The notes: generated by a model not told the origin, from the sequence alone. A stretch of DNA of 64,000 nt from Hofstenia miamia (GCA_004352715.1 SCFE01000062.1:1681185-1745184); one strand, 5' to 3'; counted from the first letter of the stretch, positions 11,440 to 23,389 are shown. A program made the numbers and translations.

Positions 11440-13046
11440 NNNNNNNNNNNNNNNNNNNNNNNNNNNNNNNNNNNNNNNNNNNNNNNNNNNNNNNNNNNNN
11501 NNNNNNNNNNNNNNNNNNNNNNNNNNNNNNNNNNNNNNNNNNNNNNNNNNNNNNNNNNNNNNNNNNNNNNNNNNNNNNNNNNNNNNNNNNNNNNNNNNNN
11601 NNNNNNNNNNNNNNNNNNNNNNNNNNNNNNTATATATATATATGCTATAATAAATACAATGAAAAATGCAAACCACTCTAATATTATTTCAAATTTAAGA
11701 CAATTTAAATAATTCGCTATTTATAAATTTCAGAGTACCGTGTGTAGCCATATGGCAATGCTAGGCATTGACATTACAAAACGTGAAGCGATCTAAGACA
11801 TTGGGTGCATTAACCAACATGACATTTCATGCAAGAAGGTGCCCAATTTCTTTGCAAGTATTTCCAACATATCTTTTCCTTAATTAGAAAGACTCCAATT
11901 ATCTTTTCTATCGAATCACAAAAATTCAGCACTGTTGACAATTAAGCAGTAGTGCTTTCTTGGTGGAACTTTTTGTGACCTTGGCCGGCCTCGGTATTAA
12001 AAGTGAGTGTCAAAGAGAAAAATGAATTCGTTTTTAATACCGTATTTTGTTTGATTATAATGCTAAAATTCGGGCTGATATCATAATTGTGTCATCAATC
12101 TGTAAAGCTTAAACCAACAAAGGGAAATATTTTTAAATCTTTCCTAAGTTACTTTATCTCAATGTTTTTCGTTTTTTAGCGCAATTGTAAATTTATCAAA
12201 CTTAAATTGCTTAGCATTAAACAAGGTTAATTTAAAAAAACAAACCGTTTTTCCACATTTAAAAAGAATTTTCACCAAGCCTATTAGCAAATCGTGAGGT
12301 ATGGACAGGGCTATTGTGGAACATGCTTTAATTCAGTGTTGAAAATTTCTATTAAAGTGTTTGCTGTGGTTGAAGTATTTGAAAGGATTTTTCGTTGACA
12401 ATTCGGAATTTCTGAAAAATATTTAAATTATCTCCATCACTAACGCTCATGTAAATACAGGTTTCGAGCCCATGCAACAACTACGTAATTTAATTTTTTC
12501 TTGATATTCGAAAACAGCTCACAAGCCTAGGGTTTCAAAGCATAGAATAATATGTTTACAATTCCTTAAAAGGCACTATATAGTTTGGTAACAATATTAC
12601 TTGCTTCTGGTACAGGCACACAGATAATTAATAGTGTTCAAATACTAATTTTAGTAACGATTGAGAGGTACATGTTATGAATCTAAGCAAAAAATAATAT
12701 TTTATTAACATCAATAATGCCTTATCATTAATGTACAAAATTGCGTAGCACAATGTAACTGATGACTGTAAAATATTTTAATTTCACATATTTCAATTAT
12801 TTATTTGGGTAAAAAGTAATACATTTTTCATTTAAATATAGTAATTTTGCTTTATCTTTGTTAATATTTACGATAGAAAAAGCTTTAATGAACAAACATA
12901 AGTTACAAAATAGAGTATCATATTTTTACGAACATATTATAGGTTAATTATTTCATAAATTGGGAAGCATTTTCTAGAAATATAATTCAAATATATGTCT
13001 TTAATCTAAAAAATAACAAAGCTATACTGATAGTAAAACAACAAAA
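11124..13046. other. Gene-free stretch with (TA)n and a gap
   Basis: A (TA)n array with 191 Ns (11440-11630) spans about 11404-11643. The plus ORF entering it from 11188 has about 70 real residues with no recognisable domain and then runs into TA repeat, so it is not called. The rest, 11644-13046, shows no coding signal. Confidence 0.5.
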
Positions 13047-13967
13047 TTATTGATTAAGGAAGCACTTAAAAAATGACTTCCTAAAATTCTTATTTGTTGC
13101 AAAAAATATGAAAAAATTTATAACTGAATTGAAATTTTTTAGATTGATTGGGACTTCCCAAGCCTCTCCAGCTGGTTTCATGTAGTTATGCAAATGAAAA
13201 ATATAAAAAGGCATGTAAAGTCCAACCATAGTCACACAACACGTTACAAGAGTAATTGTAACGCGAAAATCATCTTTAGCAAAACCTTTTTCGAATTTTT
13301 TCTTAGTAACACAGGCTCTGTAGATTAAACGAAGTACAATAAGAATATTTCCAGAAGTGATTGCAGCTAAAGGACACGTATAACCAAGAAATAAAAGAAC
13401 TGTTCTTCGAAGTTTGTTGTGTGATGGTATACATTTAACACCAGTGTACAACTTTCCGTTCCAAATCACAGTGCTAGAAATATAATCATTATAGTTAAAC
13501 TGGAAGATGGCATTAATTACCGAATAAGTTAATGTTATTCGATAAGTTCTTTTCGCACAAATTCTCTTGCTCCATTTTCTTGCCAAGTCGATAGTATATA
13601 TATTGATAACTCGGTCCACAGTAATGATAACTACCATGTATGTTGTATGGAAAAGATCAAATCTTCTTATAGAACTCCAAAAAGCGCATGCATGTTTAAA
13701 AGTGTTAATTATGTACTCTTCAGGATAAATGATGAACGGAATGTTGCAAACCAAAAAATTAAAGCAATTTAAAAGGTCTGCAATTGTGAGATAGATCAGA
13801 AACGTTTCTGAAGCTTTATTTTTCAGGAAAGGTCTTTGTTTTATTACATATAACAGAACTAAATTTGTTGGTAGTCCAAAAGTAAAGATTACTAAGCCGT
13901 GCGTTAGTATGAAATAGTCGTTGTAGTAACCTCCGGGTTTCTCATATGTCCCGTTAAAAGGGCTCAT
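13047..13967 (-). CDS. Rhodopsin-class (class A) G protein-coupled receptor, orphan
   Basis: A complete single-exon reading frame of 306 residues. Seven hydrophobic segments lie at about 18-42, 54-80, 94-121, 142-163, 189-214, 236-260 and 277-292. Class A landmarks: GLPTN with N35 in TM1; D64 in TIAD of TM2; C94 at the top of TM3 and C179 in extracellular loop 2 for the usual disulphide; D118-R119-V120 in place of DRY; P253 in TM6; and N284-FFIF in place of NPxxY. N5-G-T is a likely N-glycosylation site. The C-terminal tail is very short (FRKSFF, then C302, a possible lipidation site). In such receptors ligand binding from outside the cell activates G proteins. GLPxN in TM1 is common in peptide receptors, but the ligand cannot be told. 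The start is the first Met of the frame, shortly before TM1. Confidence 0.9.
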   Translation of the reverse strand: MSPFNGTYEKPGGYYNDYFILTHGLVIFTFGLPTNLVLLYVIKQRPFLKNKASETFLIYLTIADLLNCFNFLVCNIPFIIYPEEYIINTFKHACAFWSSIRRFDLFHTTYMVVIITVDRVINIYTIDLARKWSKRICAKRTYRITLTYSVINAIFQFNYNDYISSTVIWNGKLYTGVKCIPSHNKLRRTVLLFLGYTCPLAAITSGNILIVLRLIYRACVTKKKFEKGFAKDDFRVTITLVTCCVTMVGLYMPFYIFHLHNYMKPAGEAWEVPINLKNFNSVINFFIFFATNKNFRKSFFKCFLNQ

Positions 13968-14144
13968 AGATTATCTAAAATAAGTTCTTAAGTTAGAATT
14001 TGGAATGATGAATGTAGTGAACAAAATTGTAGTTTCTATATAATTAACTTACTAACACGATTATATATATATATTTGTTAAAACACATCTATTTTTCCAG
14101 GCTACACAACACCACACCATAAGAAATGTCTACAAATCCACACC
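13351..14144. repeat. First copy of an exact 794-bp duplication across a single N
   Basis: The segment from CCAGAAGTGATTGC to AAATCCACACC is repeated at 14146-14939, separated only by the N at 14145. No difference was seen between copies. An exact copy ending at an ambiguous base is best explained as two overlapping contig ends joined without merging. It covers residues 1-205 of the receptor and about 177 bp upstream of it. Confidence 0.9.
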
Positions 14145-14145
14145 N

Positions 14146-14762
14146 CCAGAAGTGATTGCAGCTAAAGGACACGTATAACCAAGAAATAAAAGAACTGTTC
14201 TTCGAAGTTTGTTGTGTGATGGTATACATTTAACACCAGTGTACAACTTTCCGTTCCAAATCACAGTGCTAGAAATATAATCATTATAGTTAAACTGGAA
14301 GATGGCATTAATTACCGAATAAGTTAATGTTATTCGATAAGTTCTTTTCGCACAAATTCTCTTGCTCCATTTTCTTGCCAAGTCGATAGTATATATATTG
14401 ATAACTCGGTCCACAGTAATGATAACTACCATGTATGTTGTATGGAAAAGATCAAATCTTCTTATAGAACTCCAAAAAGCGCATGCATGTTTAAAAGTGT
14501 TAATTATGTACTCTTCAGGATAAATGATGAACGGAATGTTGCAAACCAAAAAATTAAAGCAATTTAAAAGGTCTGCAATTGTGAGATAGATCAGAAACGT
14601 TTCTGAAGCTTTATTTTTCAGGAAAGGTCTTTGTTTTATTACATATAACAGAACTAAATTTGTTGGTAGTCCAAAAGTAAAGATTACTAAGCCGTGCGTT
14701 AGTATGAAATAGTCGTTGTAGTAACCTCCGGGTTTCTCATATGTCCCGTTAAAAGGGCTCAT
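14146..14762 (-). pseudogene. Truncated duplicate of the GPCR (probable assembly artefact)
   Basis: Identical to residues 1-205 of the receptor at 13047-13967, starting at the same Met (14762) and stopping abruptly at the N at 14145 in TM5, within AAITS. TM6 and TM7 are absent. The upstream flank to 14939 is also identical to that of the full gene. A true tandem duplication would be expected to show some differences in flanking AT-rich DNA, so it is treated as a copy made in assembly, not a second receptor. Confidence 0.8.
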
Positions 14763-14939
14763 AGATTATCTAAAATAAGTTCTTAAGTTAGAATTTGGAA
14801 TGATGAATGTAGTGAACAAAATTGTAGTTTCTATATAATTAACTTACTAACACGATTATATATATATATTTGTTAAAACACATCTATTTTTCCAGGCTAC
14901 ACAACACCACACCATAAGAAATGTCTACAAATCCACACC

Positions 14940-17421
14940 ACATCACAGGAATAAAAATTTGCCCTACAAATCCCCACAACAGAAATTTTGACAAAACTGA
15001 AAATATTTCAATAAAAAAAGACACTGAGGATTTTATGTATATTGTCAAATGTATTAATATGCTTCAAAATATAATAAAATTTTACAATTTTATCACTATC
15101 TTAGCCATATTTAAACTCAGTAAATTATTTTTCATAATGTAAGGTACACAAAAATCGCTATATTTATAAAAAAATCGACAATGCGTCATATGTATGAACA
15201 GTGTATGAGCTTGCTTGATCATGTCCAATTGTTATATTGAGACACATAAGACACGAATTTAAAGGACTGAAAATGAGTGTACTTTTTGTGTAATAATGAA
15301 AATAGTTCTTATTTATTTGAATAATGTCTGGTCTACCGAGTTATTTTGTTTTAATTAAAACCGCCTTAATGAGCTACAACGTACCTGGTGTTTGGAAGCA
15401 AGGCTCTACACGGTATGCCACTTCACGTTTTTATATATGTTCACAAGCACAGTTCCTAAATTGGTCTCTTTCAAATAATATGTTCTGTATTAAATCCAAT
15501 TAAAGCTATTAAAAAAGGAAACATGAAAAATCGAAAAATGTCAATGTTTTTCACATAAAAAGGGTTAATCATTCATATTTTCATTGCAAAGACCATTCCC
15601 ACAGACGAAACCAGAAACCGACTTGGGCAGAAAGTGTTGTTCTAAATCTGACCTGCATGAATTCGGCTAAGCATATTTAAATTAATGCTTTTCATCCAAT
15701 TTTATGCCCATTTTTGAAATCATTGAACAAAAATTTCTATATTTTCCATTTGCTACATCAATGTTTGGTATGTTAAAACATATAATTAAATCTATTCGCT
15801 AAAATTGAAAATCCTAAATTACGTTTTAGTAGAATGTATAATACTAACGTAATATTTCAAAATGTAAATATATTTTTCACCATCTTGTTTACAAATTTTA
15901 TAGCGTTCAGTGCATTTGGATTGACTTGCGTGCACCGTTGTGCTATAGTGTGATTGAGAATTAATAATAAAAAAGTGCCTCTCGCTAAATTGATGCTAAT
16001 ATAATCACTTTTAAAGGTTATAAAACTTTTGCTGATTTATTTAAAATCATTGACTCCAATCTAATCAGCTGAATCATTCTTCGAAGCTTTGATAAAATCA
16101 AGGCACAGTTACTATAAGGTCATTCTAGAATAAATGAATATAGAAAATACACTTTTAGAACAGTATAATAATTTTTAAAAAAATTCCCCAGTAATAAATT
16201 TCAACTAATTATTGCCTGATCAACTTAATTCTAACAGTCAAATCGAAGTTGATTATCAATTTAATGATAATTGAGATTATAGCAAGATTCATTTATTTCT
16301 TAAATGTTATTTCGACTGCAGAGCAGCATTCACTATTGAAGCAAATATTGTTGCCATGCAACTATTATTGAGGCTTGCAACAAAACTTCTCACTCCACAA
16401 ATTTTCACAAGAATCCCTATATGCTAAAACTTTACCCCACTCCATACCACACCAAACCACATGTGTGGAGATCTCTACTTCTCCGGTAAATCTATATTTA
16501 CAGAGTATTTTCGCACAATTTCTTCTTGATTGAATTTATATCTAGTCTTTTAATATTAATGTGTAGATGTATTTGTAATTTCATATATTCCAAACCATGT
16601 AAAATTATTTACAATTCTAGGTTATCTAGCATTGAACAAATTTAATAACATGTTAAAATCAACTTATTAACCATAATTAACTTTTAATGATTTAATACAT
16701 AAATTTATTTATTAATCTATTTAATGAAAATATATTTCAGCTAGCCATATCATTAGCAAAATTTATCAAGTTGGGTTTATATATGAATGCATCAAAACGT
16801 TAGCCGAATTTACTAAGTAGATATAAATATGTATGTGATACACAAAACTGCTTTTTAAAATACACATCTAATAGGATTCATTCAATTAAATTGTTGATAT
16901 TTTAAGTTAATGTTGGTATTGGTATATCTATTTCGAATTAATTTAAAAATGTTCAACCAAGTAAATGTTTTCAGAGTGGTATTCTAACGCTTGAAATATA
17001 TTTGGAGAAAATAGTACGAATCATTAATAAAATTATACACATTTCAAATGAAGAAGTTATATTTTTCAAAGCATATGTGCTGAAGAACGCTTTTAACTAG
17101 CGTGCTTTTTTAGGTTTCGCGTGGTTTGTTCATTCTCACTAAGTGTATACACCTCGTAATCATCTTATCATTAATATCGTAAAATTCTTCCTCCATTTTA
17201 TATCAATAAATAATTTAAGAGAACTTCAAAACTGACTATCTATTCCTAAAATCGTGGAAAATCCCTAACTTTATGCAGCATGCCCTCATACATGACTTTT
17301 TTTAAACATTCGTGTACATCAAAGTCAGATAAATATTCTGAACAAATTCTGTTCTTGTTTGAAAAACTAAGTTTAGATTGTGCAATATATACAATATATA
17401 CAATGAATTTTACAATATGTA

Positions 17422-17422
<1 letters not shown>
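14940..17422. other. Gene-free AT-rich stretch
   Basis: No ORF with recognisable content, no element ends and no strong repeat were seen. The 73-codon ORF at 14921-15142 is composed of AT-biased codons and matches nothing known to me. Confidence 0.5.
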
Positions 17423-17456
<34 letters not shown>

Positions 17457-17531
17457 NNNNNNNNNNNNNNNNNNNNNNNNNNNNNNNNNNNNNNNNNNNN
17501 NNNNNNNNNNNNNNNNNNNTATATATATATA
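17423..17531. repeat. (TA)n array with a 63-N gap
   Basis: TA repeats stand on both sides of the Ns at 17457-17519. Confidence 0.9.
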
Positions 17532-18343
17532 TTTAATATATATATGCATATAAATATATGAATTGGGTTTTAAATAAAGTTATTATTAAAAATTCAATTG
17601 GTTACCCGGCCCCCTTGTGAAGAATAGGGTTAACGGGTAGTATCACAAAAATGTCTAAGGCATAATCAAAGATTGATAACACCATAGAAGAGAACATGAA
17701 TTGGTTGTTTGAGTAGTTTCTAAGTTGTCTTAATCAAAACAGATTCTTAGAAGCCTTCCTGCATACATCATCAATGTGATTATCCCATCTAAAGTTGGAG
17801 GTGATTGTCAGGCCTAGCAGTTTCTTGTTTGATACACATGATATAACCCTAGGGGGGATCGATTGAGCTTTTGCCAAATACAATTTGCCAGGATTTACAG
17901 TAGTTGATATCAAGACGATTTTTGGAATTTTACTAAGTTCGGATCTTAATTCCGCAGCATCAATGGGTATGGGAATGATGACCAAGTATTGATCCTTGTA
18001 GTGCTCCAGAGAATGTCTGCTTTTAGTGAGTTGTGCAGTTCTTGTACTAAATCTAAAGTGATTGATTAGATCAATTATCTGCTATGAACAGGAAGAAGCC
18101 TCCTGGAAAATTGTGCATTAGTAACTTTTCAATGATGATCCAATGAGATAACATGTCAAACACTTTATCAAAGTGGATTGCTTGTAATAGAGCTCCTGAG
18201 AACTGCCTTTCATTTGTAAGTTTTGTGACTGTCTCAGTGATTTTGATTAGTGCAGTAGTAGTTGATTTGTACTTCATATAAGCAAATTGGTTGGAATCAA
18301 ATCTGCATATAAATTCTTGACCAATGCTATCGTAAATAACTCC

Positions 18344-18679
18344 TTAAAAGATCATTGCCAGAAGTGGCAAACACGAAATCAGTCTGAAAGAGGGATCATG
18401 AGTGTCCGAATTTTTTAGGATCGGGGTGATCTTCGCCATTTTCCATTTTGCAGGGAAACATCTTGCTTCAATACACGCATTGAAGATATTACAGGTCAGA
18501 TCGGCAATCCAGAGGACTGCTTTTTTTAACAAGATTGAAGGGATCCCATCAGGTTCAAGAGCATTATTAACATTTGATTTAGTTAATAGCTTGCAAACTT
18601 TTTGAGGACTTGTGAAGGGAAACCAGTTATCGTTCAAAATAAAATCATCACTAAGTGAGTCTGAGTCTGAGTTGTTCAC
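18344..18679 (-). pseudogene. LINE reverse transcriptase N-terminal fragment
   Basis: A 111-codon open segment of the LINE at 17640-20170. It holds EPDGIPSILLKKAV, the conserved RT block in which the template is gripped, and FPAKWKMAKITPILKNSDTHD followed by FRLISCLPLL, the degenerate form of the NYRPISLLP block. In complete elements this domain copies the element RNA at the nicked target. Here it is cut off by a stop and lacks downstream catalytic aspartates. Confidence 0.8.
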
Positions 18680-19276
18680 ATTTAAGGAGAGAGTAGGCTA
18701 AGCAGTTAAGCCCCGACAATTGATCTTTGAAGGAGTCCAAAAAATCTCAAGTTTGTCGGATTTCTTTTTTCCCCTTATTTCTTCAAACACTCTCCAGGAC
18801 TTCTTTTTTGCATGGGACGCCTTAAAAATTGATTTTCGCCGGTTGGGCTTCCTTCTTAGACTTTTCAAAGTAATGTTTGAATAGAGTAGCATTCCTACAA
18901 ATGTAGAAGTTTTTTTTCAATTTTAGGTCCTTCACTAGGCTAGTGATCCACATCAGTTCCTTATACGTTCCACACATTTTGGATTATGGAATTACAACCA
19001 TTGCTGAGAAGAAGGCATCATAGAACAATGAAAGCTTATCATTAAGTTATTGGTGTAATAACTCTATAAAGCTGCCTAAAGTCAATGTCATCCAGTTGTG
19101 AGAGAAAAGCCCGAATGTTGCTGTCATGAAGATCAAAAACTCCTAGTTTACAAAATTTTGTGGGAAGTTTTCTCTTTGGTCTTAACATCACCATATAGTG
19201 TTTGGATTTTCCAATCTTCGGATAAAGAACCGCATTGCCATAAGTAGAAAAAAGATCTTTGTCCATCAGAAATTGA

Positions 19277-19648
19277 TCAATGGTAGAGATGCCATGCGTA
19301 GATCTTATTTACCTTGTAAACAAGATCTAGGAAAGTGGCTAGATTGGGGAGGCAAACGTTTATAAATCTATTGTTAAAATCGCCGTCAATAATGATGTTG
19401 TTTTCTGGATGGTCAAGGAGAAAATGGTCGATCTCTGTGATATGAGCTCTTAGAAAGGCCTCGTAAGTGGCTACATTCAATGAAGATGGGATGTAGAGCG
19501 TGATCAGGAGGATGTTATAACTTTGATAGTGCAGTGCCAGCAATTCCAGATTGATGGGGAGTTGGAAGAAGATTTGCCCTATGGAACCCTGAACTAATAT
19601 AGGACCACACACATATTCTCCCCCCCCCTCACTTGTAAGAGTGATCAC
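19277..19648 (-). pseudogene. LINE APE-type endonuclease fragment
   Basis: An open segment of 123 codons in the LINE at 17640-20170. IIIDGDFNNRF corresponds to the GDFN active-site block of apurinic-like endonucleases, which nick target DNA to prime reverse transcription. LLITLYIPSS is the degenerate form of the usual YRPP strand. The downstream histidine block is altered: GKSKHYMVML replaces the usual SDH in the adjoining segment at 19042-19266. Confidence 0.75.
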
Positions 19649-20170
19649 ATTTTATAAGGCCGAAATAGTTATCTAGAAGAAAGTATCTGTCATCATGATA
19701 ACCTTTTAGCCAAATCTCAGAGACTATAATGCTGTCGGGCTTTAGCAAGGAGCAGATAAGTTTCAGGTTGTCAACTTTATTTACAAGAGACTGAGAGTTA
19801 AGCATCAAGATACTGGGGTAGGGAAGTCATGATATAGGAGAAAACACAAGATTATCCTTAAAGTTCCAAACATTTCATTTTTAGCGATTTTCTATCTACA
19901 CCTTTATTGATTAATTTCCACATTGTTTTCAGTAATTTTGATTCGATTTGTTGTTCTTCATGAGTTAAGTTTTTAGAAATGTATATTTTACCCAAAGCTT
20001 TTGAGCTTAAACAAATTTGCCAGCAAGAAATGCTCATCCCAAGCATTATTAAGAGTTACAATGATGCATCTATTTTTGTCCCCGTTTAAAGCACCAACTT
20101 TTACCTGAATAGGTCAATTCTGACAACTGCATGAATTTAGGATATAGAATCTTTAGGCTTTCTAGTGCTA

Positions 20171-21385
20171 AGAACATCTACATTTACATTACTATTATTT
20201 GTAATCTTCTAACTCTATCAGTAAATAAAAATTGTTTTATATAAACCAGTATATTACACTCTGTAAACATGTAAAGCGTAACATCTGCATGAATAGAAAT
20301 TTATTTATTGTAGTTTCCATTCTTTGCAGAGAATTATATTTCATTTCATTTACATATTTAAATATTTATATCGGAAAATTTTACTACTGATTTTTTAAAT
20401 ATACAAAATCAGAAATTTTCATGCAAATGAAACTTCTTTGTTCCAACGTTCTGCTAATGCATTATTAGAAGACAAAGCTCAAACTGTTTCCAAATGGCTC
20501 TAAGACATTTAAATGTAAAATATTGCTACTTCTAAGAACCTAATACATCCAATGCTGAGGGTATTCATTCTTATTATATTAAGTGCTTCTGCACATGTCT
20601 TGCTAAATTTTAGAGCTTATCGTTTTTGTTTTTTGTATTATTATTATGGACATAAAGAGGAGAAATAAGGACATTTGTCTCAGCTTCTCTGTAATTACTA
20701 TGAGCTTTTAGCAACAGTATCACAAGGTTATAGAATACTCAAGTGCAGAACGTGGCTAGAAGCTGCATCGCATTTATGTGGATTCAAAATAGATTTTAAT
20801 CTCATTATTTCGCCTTATCTTAGTATAAAGTAAATAGTTCTCCATCTTGGTGTACTAAAGAAAGCATTCTTTAATACTGTTGAAAAGCCTTCTGCTTTCT
20901 TAGAAGCAGTACACCGCCCCAAAAACTCTTTGTCATGAAATGCCAATAGACGTTGAATAAACTGTCATGTAAAAAGTCTAAATGAAGTGAAACATTTTGG
21001 CTCAGAGATGGACATGTAACAAAGTTTAGCCCCATCTTAAGCCCAATTAAAATTTTAAAATGCAAATTTGAACTTTTAACACATCATTATAAATTACTTT
21101 TTGCTTATTTGTATGCACTTATTGCGTAATTGTTAAGTCACTATTTTTGAAAGTGAAGCTTAGTTTTTGTCATTCCTCTGCGAGAGCCTATGTCCAAACC
21201 TTTCTTAGTCTGATTAGCGACACATTCATTAGCGTGAATTGTGCTCTACCTGGTTTTGAAAACGAGCTTACTCTTGAACAACAACAAAGAGTTGAAGTCA
21301 GTGGAAGTACAGATTATAAGATTCTTCCATCTATATATCTACCCAACAAGCTTTTAGGAAATTAAAGTAATAGTCTCTTAATTTT
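20171..21385. other. Gene-free AT-rich stretch
   Basis: No recognisable gene or element. Two ORFs (20871-21065 minus and 21147-21365 plus) are unassigned, and the area around 20640-21360 is slightly richer in GC than its surroundings, so an eroded element is possible. Confidence 0.4.
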
Positions 21386-22540
21386 TTATTTTTTTATTTG
21401 AATCAGTATACATTGCCATTTGTATAACCAATTTTTGATTATTGCATCAGGAAGATGGTGGCCATCTGAAGCGATGCATTTTTGAAGTGGTATTGCAACG
21501 ATTTCCTTCCGAGTTCGCATTATTAATTCTTCCAAATTTTGTGGACGAATTCTGAACACTTTCTCCTTCAGAAATCCCACAGAATGTAGTCGCAAATGCT
21601 TAGATCAGGCGAGCGTGTGGGCCCCACGATATCACCCCTTAGAGAGACGAAGCGAGCTGGAAACATATCTTTCGCAATTTGATCAAGGTAACTTGAGCAG
21701 TATGAGCTGTTGCTCCATCTTGTTGGAATCAGCTATCTTCCAGATTCGCCTCCTTACTCAATTCCTCCAATTTCGGTTGAAAAGTTTTCCAACATTGCAA
21801 GATGAGAGTTGACAGTGACAGATCTACCATTTTCTTTGAAGAAATAAGGTCCAATTATCCCAAATTTGGACACTGTACACCAAATCGTAACTTTGAGGGA
21901 ATGGAGATGTCTCTGGTGAGGTTCTCTTAGATTGTCTTCCGCTTAATACCGAAAGTTTTGTTTATTCACAAATCCACAAAAGTGGAAGTGGGCCTCGTCA
22001 CTGTTGAAAAAATTTGACTGTTTGGATATTCTGTTCAATATATCTTGGCAGCAATTCTTGCGCAATTCAAAGTCAGTGGACTTTCATTCTAGAACAATCA
22101 TTTTTTTGTATGGATGGAATGAAAAATCATTATGCAATATCCGCCTTAAAGATCTGTCAGACACGGACAATGCAGAGCGTCTCGGTGAATTTTCGACAGC
22201 TGCTCTAACTGGGGCTAGATTTTCCGGTAATCTTACAGTTCTTGGTCTTCCAACACTACTAGGTCTTCTTGTGGAACCAGTTTCCTCTAATGCTTTAAGG
22301 TCTGATTGCCTTTTTATCATGAATGGACCGTGACTTGGAATGTTGAAGTGCAGGGGAAGGCGCTGGGTGGCAATAACACAACGGTTATTTTTAAAAACGT
22401 GCGCACTGCAAAACCGCGATGCTCACCCGAACAAGGCATAGCTGATACAGAAAACGATGGGGCTTGATGCTCACAATGAGACCATGCCCATCTTACCATC
22501 ACTACCACAGCCCCTGCACGCGCCATTTAAACCTGGGGCA
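21386..22540 (-). mobile_element. mariner/Tc1-like transposon, transposase broken by frameshifts
   Basis: On the minus strand: CSGEHRGFAVRTFLK (about 22435-22390) is the N-terminal helix-turn-helix start. RPRTVRLPENLAPVRAAVE, then ENSPRRSA and SLRRILHNDFSFHPYK (22084-22320) form the second DNA-binding part and linker. FNSDEAHFHF (about 22010-21980) is the first catalytic Asp block. RFVSLRGDIVGPTRSPDLS (about 21660-21597) is the third acidic block. FLKEKVFRIRPQNLEELI follows after a +1 shift, with a C-terminal tail to 21386. The family cuts and pastes DNA at TA dinucleotides. Terminal inverted repeats were not identified, so the limits are those of the coding relic. Confidence 0.8.
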
Positions 22541-22559
22541 TTATATATGCCAGCCCATT

Positions 22560-23085
22560 CTATAATTCATTCAGTATCAATCATTAAATCTTGAAAATTA
22601 CAGTTTGAAATTTTTACATCATCAGCAATAATGTAACAAAGTGATTGACAACTATTTGGTAAATAATTTATAAAAGCTACAAATAGTATTGGAGCAAAAT
22701 TGATCCTTTTGAGACACCACTAGTAATAATACAACTCTTTGATACGTTATTTAGAAATGTAACCACTTGTCGACGATTTTTCAGGTACAACCCAAAATTT
22801 TAAAAAACTATCTCTAATTTTAAACAATTTTAGTTTTTCAATTAATTTTCCATGTGGGATTTGATGAAATTCACATATAACATAGATCTATTTATATTTT
22901 CATCAAACTCTTTTTATTCAAGATCTAAGTATGATAATAATTGAGCAACAGTTGATCTTTTATTGATAAAAACCCTAATTGTTATTTAATAACGAATTTC
23001 TTTTGATGGAATTAAGATTGCAAAATATAACCCTTTCAACTATGAGTCCAAGTTTAGGCAAAATTATTATTAGCCTATAATTTTT
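22560..23085 (-). mobile_element. LINE reverse transcriptase fragment
   Basis: Minus strand, right to left: NYRLIIILPKLGLIVERVIF (NYRPISxLP block), GFLSIKDQL and STVAQLLSYLD, NFIKSHMEN for the A block, LKNRRQVVTFLNN, SGVSKGSILLQYYL (for SGVPQGSILGPLLF), and AFINYLPNS, then IIADDVKISNC for the YADD box. Every core RT block is present in order over about 520 bp, but with frame changes and a stop. There is no endonuclease or ORF1. It lies head-to-head with the plus-strand LINE that starts near 23200, separated by the (ATT)n at 23126-23186. Confidence 0.75.
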
Positions 23086-23125
23086 AATATATGCTTTGCA
23101 TCCGATTTTTAAATTTAGTGTTATT

Positions 23126-23186
23126 AATATTATTATTATTGTTATTATTATTATTACTATTATTATTATTATTATTATTATTATTT
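23126..23186. repeat. (ATT)n microsatellite
   Basis: An imperfect ATT array of about 60 bp immediately upstream of the plus-strand LINE. It could be the tail of an older insertion into which the LINE inserted. Confidence 0.85.
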
Positions 23187-23319
23187 TTATGTACCTCTAT
23201 ATTATATAAATCCACATCCACATGCTTTAAAACATCCCCATTTAACATATTATGCATATACAGTTAAATTCAGTACCCTTCTTCTGAATCACCTCAATAA
23301 CTATTTTTGTTCCATAAGA

Positions 23320-23358
23320 TTACTTCTTTCAGGAGATATTAAACTCAACCCATTACCC
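23320..23358 (+). other. Degenerate 2A-like motif at the start of LINE ORF2
   Basis: The frame reads LLLSGDIKLNPLP just before the endonuclease begins. Active 2A sequences have D-V/I-E-x-N-P-G-P, and LLLLSGDIELNPGP-type leaders are known in CR1-clade retrotransposons. Here E is replaced by K and the critical G of NPGP by L. The leader is recognisable but probably not active. Confidence 0.7.
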
Positions 23359-23389
23359 ATACTAGAAGAATCGCAAATAGAAAATAAAC

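Larger units (their letters stand above)
17640..20170 (-). mobile_element. LINE (CR1/L2-like) with ORF1, endonuclease and RT, decayed
   Basis: From right to left on the minus strand. An ORF1 C-terminus (19858-20046) reads IYISKNLTHEEQQIESKLLK. The endonuclease N-terminus (about 19790-19680) has NSQSLVNKVDNLKLI and SEIWL. The endonuclease core (19277-19648) has IDGDFN, and its end (19042-19266) has IGKSKHYMVMLRPKRKLP. The RT N-terminus (18344-18679) has EPDGIPSILLKKA and PAKWKMAKITPILK. The RT middle lies at 18071-18277, then SGALQGSILG (about 18010-17980). The C-terminus is LLGLTITSNFRWDNHIDDVC (17734-17830). The YADD box is missing: the sequence passes from QGSILG almost directly to the post-YADD part, so an internal deletion removed the catalytic centre. 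Many stops and frameshifts; dead. Confidence 0.8.

Noticed and set aside
11188-11712. Plus-strand ORF beginning with about 70 non-repetitive residues
   Set aside because: No recognisable domain; it then runs into (TA)n and 191 Ns. It could be an exon fragment, but nothing supports that.
14130-14762. A second, truncated GPCR gene
   Set aside because: Exact identity including the flank and a junction at a single N indicate an assembly duplication.
18402-18605. Plus-strand ORF
   Set aside because: Antisense shadow of the LINE reverse transcriptase.
21615-22333. Plus-strand ORFs over the mariner element
   Set aside because: Antisense shadows of the minus-strand transposase.
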